Assembly (NCBI GenBank): GCA_030430385.1
Contig: JAUIFO010000011.1
Coordinates: 1 to 64,000, forward strand
DNA: 64,000 nucleotides
Source: Bacteroidia bacterium
GTDB lineage: Bacteria > Bacteroidota > Bacteroidia > Flavobacteriales > Flavobacteriaceae
Direction of reading: 5' to 3'
Both the position numbers and the translations under genes were made by a program. The notes below the pieces were generated by a model. It worked only from the letters and a program-made list of their open reading frames with translations, was not told the DNA's origin and ran no database searches. This document shows, in pieces, positions 9,120 to 19,000 of the stretch. Numbering within the stretch: the stretch's first letter is position 1; every line of letters begins with the position of its first letter.

Positions 9120-9127
9120 TATTTTTG
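9120..9127 (+). promoter_or_regulatory. Possible -7 promoter element for alaS
   Basis: TATTTTTG followed by CA fits TAnnTTTG in the divergent gap before alaS, 132 bases from the ATG. The resulting leader would be long, and no fold was recognised in it. A -33 TTG is not evident. Confidence 0.35.
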
Positions 9128-9259
9128 CAAGCATAATAGAACGAAACACAAATATATAAATTGTTTCACACTTTGAGGACTTCTTAAACTTTAGTTTTGA
9201 AATCAATACTAAATTTTTGAGGTTGAACAAGTTAACACATTAAGAATTACAAGCATAGT

Positions 9260-11872
9260 ATGAAGTCTCAAGAGATTCGCCAGACATTTTTAAACTACTT
9301 CGAAAAAAAGAAGCACAGCATCGTGCCTTCTGCACCAATGGTTTTAAAAGACGACCCAACATTGATGTTCGTCAATTCTGGTATGGCACCATTTAAAGAG
9401 TTCTTTTTAGGTAATGCTGAACCAAAGCACAACAGAATAGCCGATACTCAAAAATGTCTTCGTGTTTCAGGTAAGCATAACGACCTTGAAGAGGTTGGAT
9501 ATGATACCTATCATCATACTTTATTTGAAATGCTTGGGAATTGGAGTTTTGGTGATTACTTTAAAAAAGAAGCTATAGCTTGGGCTTGGGAATTACTGAC
9601 CGAGGCATATGGCATTGATAAAGATATGCTTTATGTCACTGTTTTTGAAGGCGATAAAGAAGATAATATTCCTATGGATCAAGAGGCTTACGACTTTTGG
9701 AAAGCTTTTGTGTCTGAAGACCGCATTTTGATGGGGAATAAAAAAGACAATTTTTGGGAAATGGGAGATCAAGGCCCTTGCGGACCTTGTAGTGAAATCC
9801 ATGTTGATATTCGTTCTGCTGAAGAAAAAGCTAAAGTAGATGGGAAGTCTTTGGTAAATATGGACCATCCACAGGTTGTAGAGATTTGGAATTTGGTATT
9901 CATGCAGTACAACCGAAAAGCTAATGGTAGCCTTGAAAATCTTCCAGACAAGCATATCGATACAGGAATGGGTTTTGAACGTTTATGTATGGTGTTGCAA
10001 GGTGTGCAATCAAACTATGATACTGATGTTTTTACGCCTATCATTCGTGAAATTGAAGCCATTACCAATCAGGACTATGGTAAAAATGAAAAAGCAGATA
10101 TTGCCATTCGTGTGATTTCTGATCATGTTCGTGCTGTTGCTTTTTCAATTGCAGATGGGCAATTGCCTAGTAACAATGGTGCTGGTTATGTAATTCGAAG
10201 AATCCTTCGTCGCGCTGTTAGATACGGATTTACATTTTTAGATAAAAAAGAGCCTTTTATTTACAGACTTGTTGATGTACTCGTTAAAAAAATGGGTACA
10301 GCGTTCCCTGAACTTAAAGAGCAACGTCAGCTAGTTGAAAACGTTATCAAAGAAGAAGAGGCATCATTCTTAAGAACACTTGAACAAGGTCTAGTGTTAC
10401 TGGATGGTATTGTTGCCAGCGCATCTTCTAAAGAAATTTCAGGAAAGAAAGTCTTCGAATTAAAAGACACCTATGGATTTCCAGAAGATCTTACCGATCT
10501 TATCCTTAGAGAAAAAGGCTATACTTATAATGCTGAAGAATTTGAGAAAAAACTCAAAGAACAGCAAGATAGAGGAAAACAAGCGTCGCAATTAAAGTCT
10601 GATGATTGGACCATCTTAATTGATGATGAAGAGCAAGAGTTTGTGGGTTATGATATGATGGAAGCCAATGTGAGATTAACACAATATCGAAAGGTTACTT
10701 CTAAAAAAGATGGCGAAATGTATCAATTGGTATTCAATATGACGCCATTTTATGCTGAAGGTGGTGGTCAAGTTGGTGATAAAGGATACTTAGAAGATTC
10801 AAGAGGTGATGTGATCTACATTGTAGATACTAAGAAAGAAAACAACGTCATCATCCATTTTGCAAAAAGTTTACCAAAAGATGTTAATGCTACATTTAAG
10901 GCGACTGTAGATAAAAAACAACGTTACAGAACAGAATGTAATCATACAGCCACGCATTTATTACATCAAGCGCTTCGTGAAGTCTTAGGAACACATGTAG
11001 AGCAAAAGGGTTCTGCAGTACATTCAAAGTATCTGCGTTTTGATTTTTCTCATTTTGCCAAGCTTAGTGTTGAAGAATTACGAGATGTAGAAAACTTTGT
11101 AAATGCAAGAATAGAAGGGAAGCTGGCTTTAGAAGAACAGCGCAATATTCCTATGCAAACTGCTATTGACCAAGGTGCTATGGCTTTGTTTGGTGAAAAA
11201 TATGGAGATACTGTGCGTACAGTTAGATTCGGACAATCTATTGAGCTTTGTGGTGGAACACATGTGAAGAATACAGGAGATATCTGGCATTTTAAAATTG
11301 TGTCTGAAGGTGCTGTAGCTGCTGGGATTAGACGTATTGAAGCTATTACTAATGATGCTGTTAAGGATTTCTATTTTGAAAACAATAGAGCGTATTTTGA
11401 AATGCGAGATCTATTAAACAATGCTAAAGAACCTGTTAAAGCATTAAAAAATCTTCAAGAGGAAAACCAAAGTCTCAAAAAGCAGATCGAATCGCTTTTA
11501 AAAGACAAGGCAAAGAACCTAAAAGGAGATCTTAAAAACGAAATTTCTGAAGTTAATGGCATTCAGTTTTTAGCTAAGAAAATTGATTTAGATGCAGGAG
11601 GAATTAAAGACTTATGTTTTGAACTTGGTAGTCAATACGATAACTTGTTTTTACTTTTTGGTGCCGAAAACAATGGTAAGGCCATATTATCTTGTTACAT
11701 TTCAAAAGCATTGGTCGCTGAAAAAGATCTTAACGCAGGCACTATTGTAAGAGAACTTGGTAAATATATTCAAGGTGGTGGTGGAGGTCAACCCTTCTTT
11801 GCAACTGCTGGTGGGAAAAATCCGCAAGGAATTGATGAGGCTATTTCAGCCGTAAAATCATATATTGAATAA
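9260..11872 (+). CDS. alaS: Alanyl-tRNA synthetase
   Basis: 870 residues, full AlaS length. A class II catalytic core opens the protein ([17 protein letters not shown]). The editing domain carries HTATHLLH (about 561-568) and CGGTH (about 663-667), the four zinc/editing ligands that remove mischarged Ser and Gly. The C-Ala domain ends with a [14 protein letters not shown] stretch (about 838). It charges tRNA-Ala with alanine in the cytoplasm. The Mur-ligase gene follows after 27 bases and is probably co-transcribed. Confidence 0.98.
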   Translation: MKSQEIRQTFLNYFEKKKHSIVPSAPMVLKDDPTLMFVNSGMAPFKEFFLGNAEPKHNRIADTQKCLRVSGKHNDLEEVGYDTYHHTLFEMLGNWSFGDYFKKEAIAWAWELLTEAYGIDKDMLYVTVFEGDKEDNIPMDQEAYDFWKAFVSEDRILMGNKKDNFWEMGDQGPCGPCSEIHVDIRSAEEKAKVDGKSLVNMDHPQVVEIWNLVFMQYNRKANGSLENLPDKHIDTGMGFERLCMVLQGVQSNYDTDVFTPIIREIEAITNQDYGKNEKADIAIRVISDHVRAVAFSIADGQLPSNNGAGYVIRRILRRAVRYGFTFLDKKEPFIYRLVDVLVKKMGTAFPELKEQRQLVENVIKEEEASFLRTLEQGLVLLDGIVASASSKEISGKKVFELKDTYGFPEDLTDLILREKGYTYNAEEFEKKLKEQQDRGKQASQLKSDDWTILIDDEEQEFVGYDMMEANVRLTQYRKVTSKKDGEMYQLVFNMTPFYAEGGGQVGDKGYLEDSRGDVIYIVDTKKENNVIIHFAKSLPKDVNATFKATVDKKQRYRTECNHTATHLLHQALREVLGTHVEQKGSAVHSKYLRFDFSHFAKLSVEELRDVENFVNARIEGKLALEEQRNIPMQTAIDQGAMALFGEKYGDTVRTVRFGQSIELCGGTHVKNTGDIWHFKIVSEGAVAAGIRRIEAITNDAVKDFYFENNRAYFEMRDLLNNAKEPVKALKNLQEENQSLKKQIESLLKDKAKNLKGDLKNEISEVNGIQFLAKKIDLDAGGIKDLCFELGSQYDNLFLLFGAENNGKAILSCYISKALVAEKDLNAGTIVRELGKYIQGGGGGQPFFATAGGKNPQGIDEAISAVKSYIE

Positions 11873-11899
11873 TTAGATTCAATAAAAAATCATAAACAA

Positions 11900-13252
11900 A
11901 TGAATGTACATTTTATAGCCATAGGTGGAGCAGCAATGCACAATCTGGCCATTGCACTGCACAATAAAGGTTATAAGGTCACAGGAAGTGATGATACTAT
12001 TTTTGATCCATCAAAGTCGCGTTTAGAAGCTAAAGGTCTTTTGCCTGAAAAATTTGGATGGTTTCCCGAAAAGATTACGCCTGGCTTAGATGCTATTGTA
12101 TTGGGAATGCACGCTAAAGCTGATAATCCTGAATTACTCAAGGCCCAAGAACTCGGATTGAAAATTTATAGCTATCCTGAGTTTTTGTACGAACAGTCTA
12201 AACACAAAACACGAGTTGTTATTGGTGGAAGTCATGGAAAAACAACCATAACCTCTATGATTTTACATGTGATGCATTACCACGATAGAGATGTAGATTA
12301 TATGGTTGGCGCACAGTTGGAAGGCTTTGATGTCATGGTAAAACTAACCGAAGACAATGACTTTATAGTTTTAGAAGGCGATGAGTATTTGAGCTCACCT
12401 ATTGATAGACGTCCAAAATTTCATTTGTATAAACCCAATATTGCTTTGTTAAGTGGTATTGCTTGGGATCACATTAATGTATTTCCAACCTATGACAATT
12501 ATGTGGAGCAATTTTCCATTTTTGTCAATAGTATTGTTCAAGGTGGAAGCATTAATTACAATGAAGAAGATACTGAAGTAAAACGCGTGGTTGAAGCTAG
12601 TGAAAATCCAATCCGTAAGTTGGCTTATCGCACACCAGAATATCGTGTAGAAAACGGACAAACCTTATTGGAAACACCTGAGGGTGATTTGCCAATTGAG
12701 GTCTTCGGAAAGCATAACCTCAATAATCTGGCTGGTGCCAAATGGATTTGTCAACACATGGGAATTGATGAAGATGATTTCTACGAAGCCATTGCTACAT
12801 TCAAAGGAGCAAGTAAACGTTTAGAGAAAATTGCAGAATCTTCTAAAAGTGTAGCATATAAGGATTTTGCGCATTCACCTAGTAAAGTTGAAGCTACAAC
12901 CAAAGCTGTAAAGGAGCAATATCAAGAGCGAACTTTAGTAGCCTGTTTAGAGCTGCATACTTACAGTAGTCTTAATGCTGAATTTCTAAAAGAATATAAA
13001 GGTGCTTTGGATGCTGCAGATGTTGCAGTAGTGTTTTATTCACCTCATGCTGTTGAAATCAAAAAATTAGATAAAGTGACTCATGAGCAAATCGCATCAG
13101 CTTTTGAACGTGATGATTTGATCATCTATACGAATCCTGAAGATTTTAAAGAGTATTTGTTTTCTCAAGATTTTAATAATAAAGCCTTACTGCTTATGAG
13201 TTCTGGTAACTATGGAGGACTCGATTTTGATGAAGTGAAACACTTGTTCTAA
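11900..13252 (+). CDS. mpl: Mur ligase, Mpl/MurC-like (UDP-MurNAc peptide ligase)
   Basis: 450 residues with the three Mur-ligase domains: an N-terminal UDP-binding Rossmann fold (HFIAIGGAAMHNLA), a central ATP-binding domain with P-loop GGSHGKTT (about 109-116), LEGDEY and HNLNNLAGA, and a C-terminal domain with KDFAHSPSK and ELHTYSSL. It resembles Mpl, which joins UDP-MurNAc to a recycled murein tripeptide, more than MurC, because the N-terminal motif is GGAAMHN rather than the MurC GIGGIGMSG form. Flavobacterial annotations call it peptidoglycan synthetase. The exact acceptor substrate is an inference. Confidence 0.85.
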   Translation: MNVHFIAIGGAAMHNLAIALHNKGYKVTGSDDTIFDPSKSRLEAKGLLPEKFGWFPEKITPGLDAIVLGMHAKADNPELLKAQELGLKIYSYPEFLYEQSKHKTRVVIGGSHGKTTITSMILHVMHYHDRDVDYMVGAQLEGFDVMVKLTEDNDFIVLEGDEYLSSPIDRRPKFHLYKPNIALLSGIAWDHINVFPTYDNYVEQFSIFVNSIVQGGSINYNEEDTEVKRVVEASENPIRKLAYRTPEYRVENGQTLLETPEGDLPIEVFGKHNLNNLAGAKWICQHMGIDEDDFYEAIATFKGASKRLEKIAESSKSVAYKDFAHSPSKVEATTKAVKEQYQERTLVACLELHTYSSLNAEFLKEYKGALDAADVAVVFYSPHAVEIKKLDKVTHEQIASAFERDDLIIYTNPEDFKEYLFSQDFNNKALLLMSSGNYGGLDFDEVKHLF

Positions 13253-13492
13253 AGTTTTCTATCATCCTCAACTTCTGCGCTTTGTAAAGTTGAAGTAAGT
13301 TGCTGGATCTCAATATTTTTTTTTGTCATTCAGAACGAAGTGAAGAATCTAACTCTTTTTCAAAACAGAAAACAATAACTTAACCGTTGTCTCGTTATCA
13401 TACAAACCAACATATTTTTTTACCTTATAAATAACATTACGTTTCAATTTTTGTAAACCAACTGATTACTATCAGTACTAAACTCAATTTTT
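13253..13492. repeat. Intergenic region with two small inverted repeats
   Basis: This 240-base gap holds no gene. TCAACTT (13268-13274) pairs with AAGTTGA (13287-13293) around a 12-base loop without a T-tract. At 13324-13351 lies TGTCATTCAGAAC...GAAGAATCTAA, a degenerate member of the TGTCATTC...GAATCT palindrome family seen also near 43.4 and 44.15 kb. Confidence 0.5.
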
Positions 13493-14128
13493 ATGAAACG
13501 TATTGTATTCGCTTTATTTCTATGTTATTTTTTATTTGCTTGTGATTCTGATGATTCTGAAAATCAAGATATTCAAAATGAAAATTTTTATGCATTAACC
13601 GTTGGAAACTCTTGGGTTTATAAAAATTATAAGTACAACATAAATACTGGAACATATGAAGATACAGGAGTTGTAGACTCCATAAGTATTGTTGGAATCG
13701 AAACAATATCAGGTGTTGATTATTTTAAATTTAGGAGAGTTACCACAGGAAATGAAGCTGGAATAACGCTCTGTAATGAAAATGGTGAACACTTCGAATT
13801 ATTAAGAGAATCCAATGGAAATCTAGTCTTTGATACAGGTGAAATTAAGTTTACCAATAATGATTTTACAGAGCGAACTTTAGATGATAACCCTAGCTTC
13901 AGTTTGAGAGAGATTCTAATAGAAGGTCAAACCGAATTAACTGTTGAAGCAGGAACATTTTCATGTATCAATTCAGAGCGTTATGTCATAGTTAATGGAG
14001 AACTTGCTCCAGCTCGCGATAAGTTTTACTATGCAAACGGTTTCGGACTTATTTATGACACATCATCTTTTGCATCACAAGAAATACCAACAATTGTTAG
14101 GCGTCTAGACGCTTATGTTATTCAGTAG
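13493..14128 (+). CDS. Hypothetical lipoprotein
   Basis: Not recognised as a named family. 211 residues with a lipoprotein signal peptide (lipobox LFAC, Cys at residue 17) followed by an acidic linker (DSDDSENQD). The mature part looks all-beta: ALTVGNSWVYKNY, then a VVDSISIVGIETISGVDYFKF hairpin, a central LLRESNG strand, EAGTFSCINSERYV, and YYANGFGLIYDTSSF. The phrase about a stable value and a GxGLI ending resembles lipid-anchored proteins of unknown function common in Flavobacteria. Anchoring in the outer membrane is inferred from the acidic residues after the Cys. It converges on the DUF4476 gene with three bases between. Confidence 0.75.
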   Translation: MKRIVFALFLCYFLFACDSDDSENQDIQNENFYALTVGNSWVYKNYKYNINTGTYEDTGVVDSISIVGIETISGVDYFKFRRVTTGNEAGITLCNENGEHFELLRESNGNLVFDTGEIKFTNNDFTERTLDDNPSFSLREILIEGQTELTVEAGTFSCINSERYVIVNGELAPARDKFYYANGFGLIYDTSSFASQEIPTIVRRLDAYVIQ

Positions 14129-14131
14129 TTT

Positions 14132-15037
14132 TTAGTGACCTAGAGATTCAATATACTCATTTAACTCATCAATAGTCGATTCAAACTCAAACGCATTGTT
14201 CACTTTCCAGTAGTTTTCAGGATTAAAACATAACGTGTAAGCGTATTTAGCAAACTCTAACTTTGTGTCTTCAAAATCAAAGGTTCCCATAATTCGAGTT
14301 ATTTGAGCAGCTGTAACACAGTTGCCTTTAATCACTTGTTTCGCAACAGCGAGTTTTGAATCTTCAAACGATTTATTATTAATTGTTGTAATTGCTTGAT
14401 GAAAATCGGCATCACTCATAGCGTAGCATCCAGTGTCTTCAACTACAACACCACCTCCTGTCATTCCTACAGTTTGAGTTGTGGTCGTCGTCGTGGTTGT
14501 TGAGGTGTTTCCTGTATTTACATTAATGCCAACACCAACATTGGTTCCGCCAGCATTAATACCAACACCAACATTAATTTGCTCTCCTGGACCGCTTGTT
14601 GTAGTCGTCGTAGTTGTTTGTGAAACAGTTTGAATTGGTCCTAGTGGATTCGGATTGTAGTGCATCACAACAACATTGCTTGGAGGCGCAACAATTGCCT
14701 GGAAAGGTGTAAATGAATAATATCTCAATTTTTTTCCACGTTTGGTCTCTTTTATTTTGTACGTTACTTCGCCACGTTTTCCATCAACATCAACTACTAA
14801 AAGGTGTTTCTTTTCTACAGTTGGAATAGACTCATCTGCAAAAATGATTTTTGTATCATAATACTCATTTACCAAATAGTCTACAGCAATATTTGTAACT
14901 GGTTCTTCATTTTGTCTGATACCATTAAGAATCACATAAAAAGGATCTCCATTCTCAGAGAAGATGGTTAATCTCGACTCTTGCGCAGAAGCAAAAGTAC
15001 TCATCAATAAAAGGGCTAAAAGTGTAATTTGTTTCAT
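14132..15037 (-). CDS. Secreted DUF4476-domain protein with Thr-rich linker
   Basis: 301 residues. Signal peptide 1-19 (cleavage after ASA). An N-terminal beta domain (LTIFSENGDPFYVILNGIRQN) is followed by a low-complexity linker at about 138-198 built symmetrically: a poly-Thr run, then NVGVGINAGGTNVGVGIN, then a second poly-Thr run. The C-terminal DUF4476 domain fills about 204-295 (MSDADFHQAITTINNKSFED, two related helical repeats with F[ED]D[ST]KL). DUF4476 proteins are exported proteins of unknown function found mostly in Bacteroidota. The gene is monocistronic. Confidence 0.82.
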   Translation of the reverse strand: MKQITLLALLLMSTFASAQESRLTIFSENGDPFYVILNGIRQNEEPVTNIAVDYLVNEYYDTKIIFADESIPTVEKKHLLVVDVDGKRGEVTYKIKETKRGKKLRYYSFTPFQAIVAPPSNVVVMHYNPNPLGPIQTVSQTTTTTTTSGPGEQINVGVGINAGGTNVGVGINVNTGNTSTTTTTTTTQTVGMTGGGVVVEDTGCYAMSDADFHQAITTINNKSFEDSKLAVAKQVIKGNCVTAAQITRIMGTFDFEDTKLEFAKYAYTLCFNPENYWKVNNAFEFESTIDELNEYIESLGH

Positions 15038-15106
15038 AATTGTTGAATTTTAAAAACTACCGAATTTCAAAAGCTGTGCCAAAAGTAATTATTTAAGTTT
15101 TAATAA

Positions 15107-15706
15107 TTATTTTTTCGCAAAAACATTATCTAAGAATTGTTTGATACTTTCTTGGTTTACACGTATTAACTCTTCGCGAGCTGCTTCAGTATCACTAGGT
15201 TTTTTATCTTGAGAGAGCTTAAATTTACCTTCCCATTCCTTAATAGTAATCGCAAACATTTTGATATAGTTTAGATTTCGTTCCAGTCTCGGATTATCAG
15301 GTTCTAAAACATACTTATGATTAGGTGCTTCTAAAAATTCGGTCATCGTAATTAAAGACTGTTTTAAAGCAGCTTTGCTATCAATGGCTTCAACCGTTCC
15401 TGTTACATGTACTTTTATATAATTCCATGTTGGTAATTGTGTGGTGCTATACACACTTGGTGAAATATAACATTGAGGACCAGAAAAAATAATGGTCACG
15501 TCATTATGATCCTTAAGTAATTCTGCTTGTGGATTATAAATATCAATATGACCAATGAGTTTATCTTCCTCTAAAACCAAAGGTAAATGCGTTATTAAAG
15601 GTTGCTTGCCTTGCACAGAGATAACCGTTGCCAAAGGATAGGTTTTAATGACTTCAACTAAATGCGATGTGTCGTTGTCAAGATGATATTTAGGTGGATA
15701 CTGCAT
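15107..15706 (-). CDS. FMN-binding negative transcriptional regulator family protein (PaiB-like)
   Basis: 199 residues matching the PaiB family: opening MQYPPKYHLDN, then LATVISVQGKQPLITHLPLVL, LIGHIDIYNPQ, VTIIFSGPQCYISPS and WNYIKVHVTGTV. The fold is a split-barrel FMN-binding flavoprotein. In Bacillus, PaiB is genetically linked to repression of sporulation and protease genes, but it lacks a DNA-binding domain; whether this protein regulates anything is unknown. Its start overlaps the stop of the DUF1569 gene (TAATG), so the two are translationally coupled. Confidence 0.88.
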   Translation of the reverse strand: MQYPPKYHLDNDTSHLVEVIKTYPLATVISVQGKQPLITHLPLVLEEDKLIGHIDIYNPQAELLKDHNDVTIIFSGPQCYISPSVYSTTQLPTWNYIKVHVTGTVEAIDSKAALKQSLITMTEFLEAPNHKYVLEPDNPRLERNLNYIKMFAITIKEWEGKFKLSQDKKPSDTEAAREELIRVNQESIKQFLDNVFAKK

Positions 15707-16155
15707 TAAACACCAAATTGCTTTAAATGATGATCGAGGTGTTTATACTGCATTTGTCCCCATTGCGCATTGGTGAATTTTCCAAACATAGGATGTGGAG
15801 GCCATTCAGTTTTGTCTTTTTGGGAATGAAACTGCTCTATTTTTTCTATGAGAAGGGCTTTTTCAGTTTCAAACTCTTTTGAGTCAGTAACAATAAAAGA
15901 AGGTGCTGTAGGCAAACTTTGTTTCCAGGGTTTGTCGTTATATAATGACGATTTAAAAGCTGAAAATAATAAGCGCTTAAACACATTAGGACGTTTTAAT
16001 TCGAGCTCCTGAATCGCTACTTGAAGCGGAAACTGACAATGGGTTAACATTTGTGAAACGTCCATTTTACCCCATTTAGCACTTGAACTAGGACTTAATT
16101 GATTCAATCTATCTAGGATTTCATGATGTACTTCAGAACGAAATAAAGATTTCAT
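15706..16155 (-). CDS. DUF1569 family protein (DinB-like fold)
   Basis: 149 residues; the sequence fits DUF1569, a helical-bundle group related to DinB/YfiT metal-dependent enzymes. Conserved features are the DRLNQLSPSSSAKWGKMDVSQMLTHC-type start with a His in the SQMLTHCQ motif, and PHPMFGKFTNAQWGQMQYKHLDHHLKQF at the C-terminus, whose His cluster could complete a metal site. Function unknown. It is the first gene of a two-gene operon with the PaiB-like protein and is divergent from radC. Confidence 0.85.
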   Translation of the reverse strand: MKSLFRSEVHHEILDRLNQLSPSSSAKWGKMDVSQMLTHCQFPLQVAIQELELKRPNVFKRLLFSAFKSSLYNDKPWKQSLPTAPSFIVTDSKEFETEKALLIEKIEQFHSQKDKTEWPPHPMFGKFTNAQWGQMQYKHLDHHLKQFGV

Positions 16156-16225
16156 ATATGTAGATTTTTTTCTATATTATGATTGAGAATTACAGTATAT
16201 AAAATTACGATTTATATTATTTAGA

Positions 16226-16924
16226 ATGAAAGAAAAGTCAGCTTCATTTTCTATAAAACATTGGTCTCAAGACGATCAACCTCGTGAGAAGTTACGCGAT
16301 AAAGGACGTTCTAGTTTAACAGATGCCGAATTGATTGCTATTCTTTTAGGTTCTGGCAATCGTGAAGAAAGTGCTGTTGATCTGAGCAAAAGAATCTTGG
16401 CTAGCGTTGAACATAATTTGAATAAACTTGGCAAAGTTTCCCTGAAACAGTTAATGTCATTTAAAGGGATAGGCGAAGCAAAAGCGATAACTATTGCTGC
16501 TGCAATGGAGTTGGGGAGAAGACGTAAAGCTGAAACACTAATAGAGCGTTCAAAAATTTTATCTAGTGTTTCGGTTTTTGAACTCATGCAACCAATTATT
16601 GGTGAATTACCTCACGAAGAGTTTTGGATTATTTATCTTAACAATTCCAATAAAGTATTACATAAGCAACAACTTAGTAAAGGTGGTTTAACTGGAACCT
16701 TGGTCGATGTGCGTTTGGTTCTTAAAACAGCATTAGAGTATAGCGCTGTTGCCATAATTTTAGTGCATAATCATCCATCAGGTACATTAAAACCAAGTCA
16801 GGCCGATAAATCGATTACTAAGAAGTTATCTACTGCGGCACAAAACCTAGACATTAAGGTTTTAGATCACATCATCATTACAGAGTCGGCTTACTTTAGT
16901 TTCGCTGATGAAGCGATTTTGTAA
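16226..16924 (+). CDS. radC: RadC family protein with JAMM metalloprotease fold
   Basis: 232 residues. The N-terminal part has the UPF0758 helix-hairpin-helix (LMSFKGIGEAKAITIAAAMELG). The C-terminal MPN/JAB domain carries the JAMM signature HNHPSGTLKPSQAD starting at about residue 181, with both His and the distal Asp intact. Despite its name, RadC's role in DNA repair has been questioned; the activity of the conserved metal centre is unknown. It begins a plus-strand run continuing through the deacetylase-like and YjjG genes. Confidence 0.93.
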   Translation: MKEKSASFSIKHWSQDDQPREKLRDKGRSSLTDAELIAILLGSGNREESAVDLSKRILASVEHNLNKLGKVSLKQLMSFKGIGEAKAITIAAAMELGRRRKAETLIERSKILSSVSVFELMQPIIGELPHEEFWIIYLNNSNKVLHKQQLSKGGLTGTLVDVRLVLKTALEYSAVAIILVHNHPSGTLKPSQADKSITKKLSTAAQNLDIKVLDHIIITESAYFSFADEAIL

Positions 16925-16995
16925 AAAATCCAAACTAGAGTTAAGGTTATCCTTAAAGAAAATGGTACTTTTAAGTTTTGGAGTTTACCTCATTA

Positions 16996-18300
16996 ATGCT
17001 ATTAGTTTACACACATAAAATTACGCCTCGTTTACGATATACGTTTAAACATATCTGTACACGAATATTAGGGATTCAAGTTGATTTTACAACGACGATT
17101 GAAGACTTTATTGCGCACGAGAGCCTTAAAATGTCTTATTCTAAAAAGCCCTTGGGTAATGAGGTTTTTGTTAGAAGCCACGACTTACTTTTTGAGCAAG
17201 GCTTATCTGATTTAGATATTAATGTTCAGGATTGGGATCATACAAAAGGCTTTTTTTCTACGGGAGAAACAAGTGCTTTGCCTTTTGATATTTTCGCAGC
17301 ATCGTTCTATTTGTTGAGTCGCTATGAAGAGTATTTACCTCATGTTAAAGATGATTATGGACGTTTTCTTGCTTCAGAAAGTATAGCATTTAAACATCAC
17401 TTTTTACAACAACCTGTAGTTGATATTTGGGCATATAAGCTTAAAGCTGCACTGCAATTTAAATTTGAAGACTTTCGATTTCCAGAACGTTCATATAACA
17501 TTCAACCTGTCATAGATGTGCCAATGGCGTATTACTTCAGAAACAAAGGACTTATTAGAACGCTTGGAGGTATTGCTAGTGATTTGTTCAGATTCAGATT
17601 CAGACGATTATACCAAAGGGTTTTGGTTTTAACAGGTTTTAAGCGTGACCCTCACGATACTTTTAAATGGATCATTACCAAACAAAAAGCAAGTGCGTTT
17701 AAGTTTCTAGTGTTTTTTCTTATTGGTGATTATTCAACTTATGATAAGAATATAAGCATCAATAAAAAAGAGTTTGTATCGTTAATAAAATCTGTTGCAG
17801 ATTATTGCCATATCGGACTTAAAGCGTCTTATTTTTCATTAGAGGATATAAGTATTCTTAAAAAAGAAAAGAAAAAAATGGAGTCTATCATAAATTATGA
17901 CCTCAATGCAACGAGACATTCGTTTTCAAAACTAAACCTTCCAAATTCGTACAGAAATCTCATCGAACTAGAAATTAATCAAGATTTTACAATGGGTTAT
18001 ATTAATGAGCTTGGTTTTAGGGCAGGAACTTGTACACCGTTTTTATTTTACGATCTTGACTATGAAATTCAAACACCTTTGCAAATACATTCGTTTCATT
18101 GTTTAGATGCGGCTTTGCTTAAATACCAATCGCAATTAGACAAAAAAGAAACCTTACAAAACTTGATTGGTGAAGTTAAAGCTGTTAATGGCACATTTAC
18201 TTCAGTGTTTCATAATTATAGTTTTAGTGATGATTCCTTATGGAAAGGCTACAAAGAATTGTTTACCTTAATTTTAGATTCTGCTAATGAAACTAACTAA
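16996..18300 (+). CDS. Polysaccharide deacetylase-related protein (DUF7033 type)
   Basis: 434 residues from the ATG giving MLLVYTHKITPRLRYTFKHI, the characteristic opening of this Bacteroidota family; an upstream TTG is rejected. The N-terminal domain includes DIFAASFYLLSRYEEYLPH, and the C-terminal half is an NodB-like barrel, though the canonical catalytic Asp-His-His motif is degenerate (QPVIDVPMAYYF; later ELGFRAGTCTPF). From memory the family is labelled polysaccharide deacetylase with an N-terminal domain called DUF7033. Catalysis is doubtful. The gene's last 14 bases overlap the nucleotidase gene. Confidence 0.78.
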   Translation: MLLVYTHKITPRLRYTFKHICTRILGIQVDFTTTIEDFIAHESLKMSYSKKPLGNEVFVRSHDLLFEQGLSDLDINVQDWDHTKGFFSTGETSALPFDIFAASFYLLSRYEEYLPHVKDDYGRFLASESIAFKHHFLQQPVVDIWAYKLKAALQFKFEDFRFPERSYNIQPVIDVPMAYYFRNKGLIRTLGGIASDLFRFRFRRLYQRVLVLTGFKRDPHDTFKWIITKQKASAFKFLVFFLIGDYSTYDKNISINKKEFVSLIKSVADYCHIGLKASYFSLEDISILKKEKKKMESIINYDLNATRHSFSKLNLPNSYRNLIELEINQDFTMGYINELGFRAGTCTPFLFYDLDYEIQTPLQIHSFHCLDAALLKYQSQLDKKETLQNLIGEVKAVNGTFTSVFHNYSFSDDSLWKGYKELFTLILDSANETN

Positions 18301-18976
18301 CATAAAACATGTGTTTTTCGATTTAGATCACACACTTTGGGATTTTGATAAAAACTCAGGTTTGACTTTTAAGAAGATTTTTGAATTACACCAACTCCAT
18401 ATTAGTGTCGACGACTTTTTGTCAACGTATGAACCCATAAATCTCAATTATTGGAAGTTGTATCGCGAAGAAAAGATCATTAAAGAAGACTTAAGGTATA
18501 AACGATTGAAGGATACTTTTGATGCAATTAATGTTCATGTTCCTGATGCAATGATCAATCAGCTTTCTGAAGACTATATTTCTTATCTAACGACATTTAA
18601 TCACTTGTTTGAAGGCACTTTAGATATCCTTGATTATTTGCAACCTAAATACGAGCTTCATATCATTACCAATGGATTTGAAGAAGCACAGCAACGTAAA
18701 ATGGATAATGCAGGAATTTCCACTTATTTTTCAACCGTTACCAATTCTGAAATGGCTGGTGTTAAAAAACCAAACCCTATTATTTTTAATCGCGCACTAG
18801 AACAAGCTAAAGCACAGCCTCAAGAAAGCATTATGATTGGCGACAATATTGAAGCTGATATTCAAGGGGCTTTGGAGGTGGGTTTTGATGCTATCCTTTT
18901 TAATTATCACAATGTGAAATCTGAACCAAGTATTAAAAAAGTAAACCACCTCTTAGAAATAAAAACGTATCTTTAA
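18287..18976 (+). CDS. yjjG: YjjG-type noncanonical pyrimidine nucleotidase (HAD family)
   Basis: 229 residues with all HAD motifs: nucleophile DLDHTLWDFD (D12 and D14), motif II IITNGFEEAQ, motif III Lys in GVKKPNP, and motif IV GDNIEADIQGA. The large helical cap between motifs I and II and the ITNGFE phrase fit YjjG, which dephosphorylates noncanonical and normal pyrimidine monophosphates and keeps mutagenic nucleotides out of DNA. It starts within the end of the preceding gene, so the two are coupled. Confidence 0.9.
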   Translation: MKLTNIKHVFFDLDHTLWDFDKNSGLTFKKIFELHQLHISVDDFLSTYEPINLNYWKLYREEKIIKEDLRYKRLKDTFDAINVHVPDAMINQLSEDYISYLTTFNHLFEGTLDILDYLQPKYELHIITNGFEEAQQRKMDNAGISTYFSTVTNSEMAGVKKPNPIIFNRALEQAKAQPQESIMIGDNIEADIQGALEVGFDAILFNYHNVKSEPSIKKVNHLLEIKTYL

Positions 18977-19000
18977 AATCAAGTTTTTTATTAATTTTTT

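Noticed and set aside
9121..9259. T-box or other riboswitch upstream of alaS
   Set aside because: No stable stems or T-box sequence could be drawn; the leader is AT-rich and unstructured by eye.
14440..14600. GTTGTCGTCGTCGTGG-type tandem repeats, considered as a microsatellite or phase-variable tract
   Set aside because: They encode the poly-Thr and NVGVGIN linker with mixed codons; no long pure repeat liable to slippage remains.
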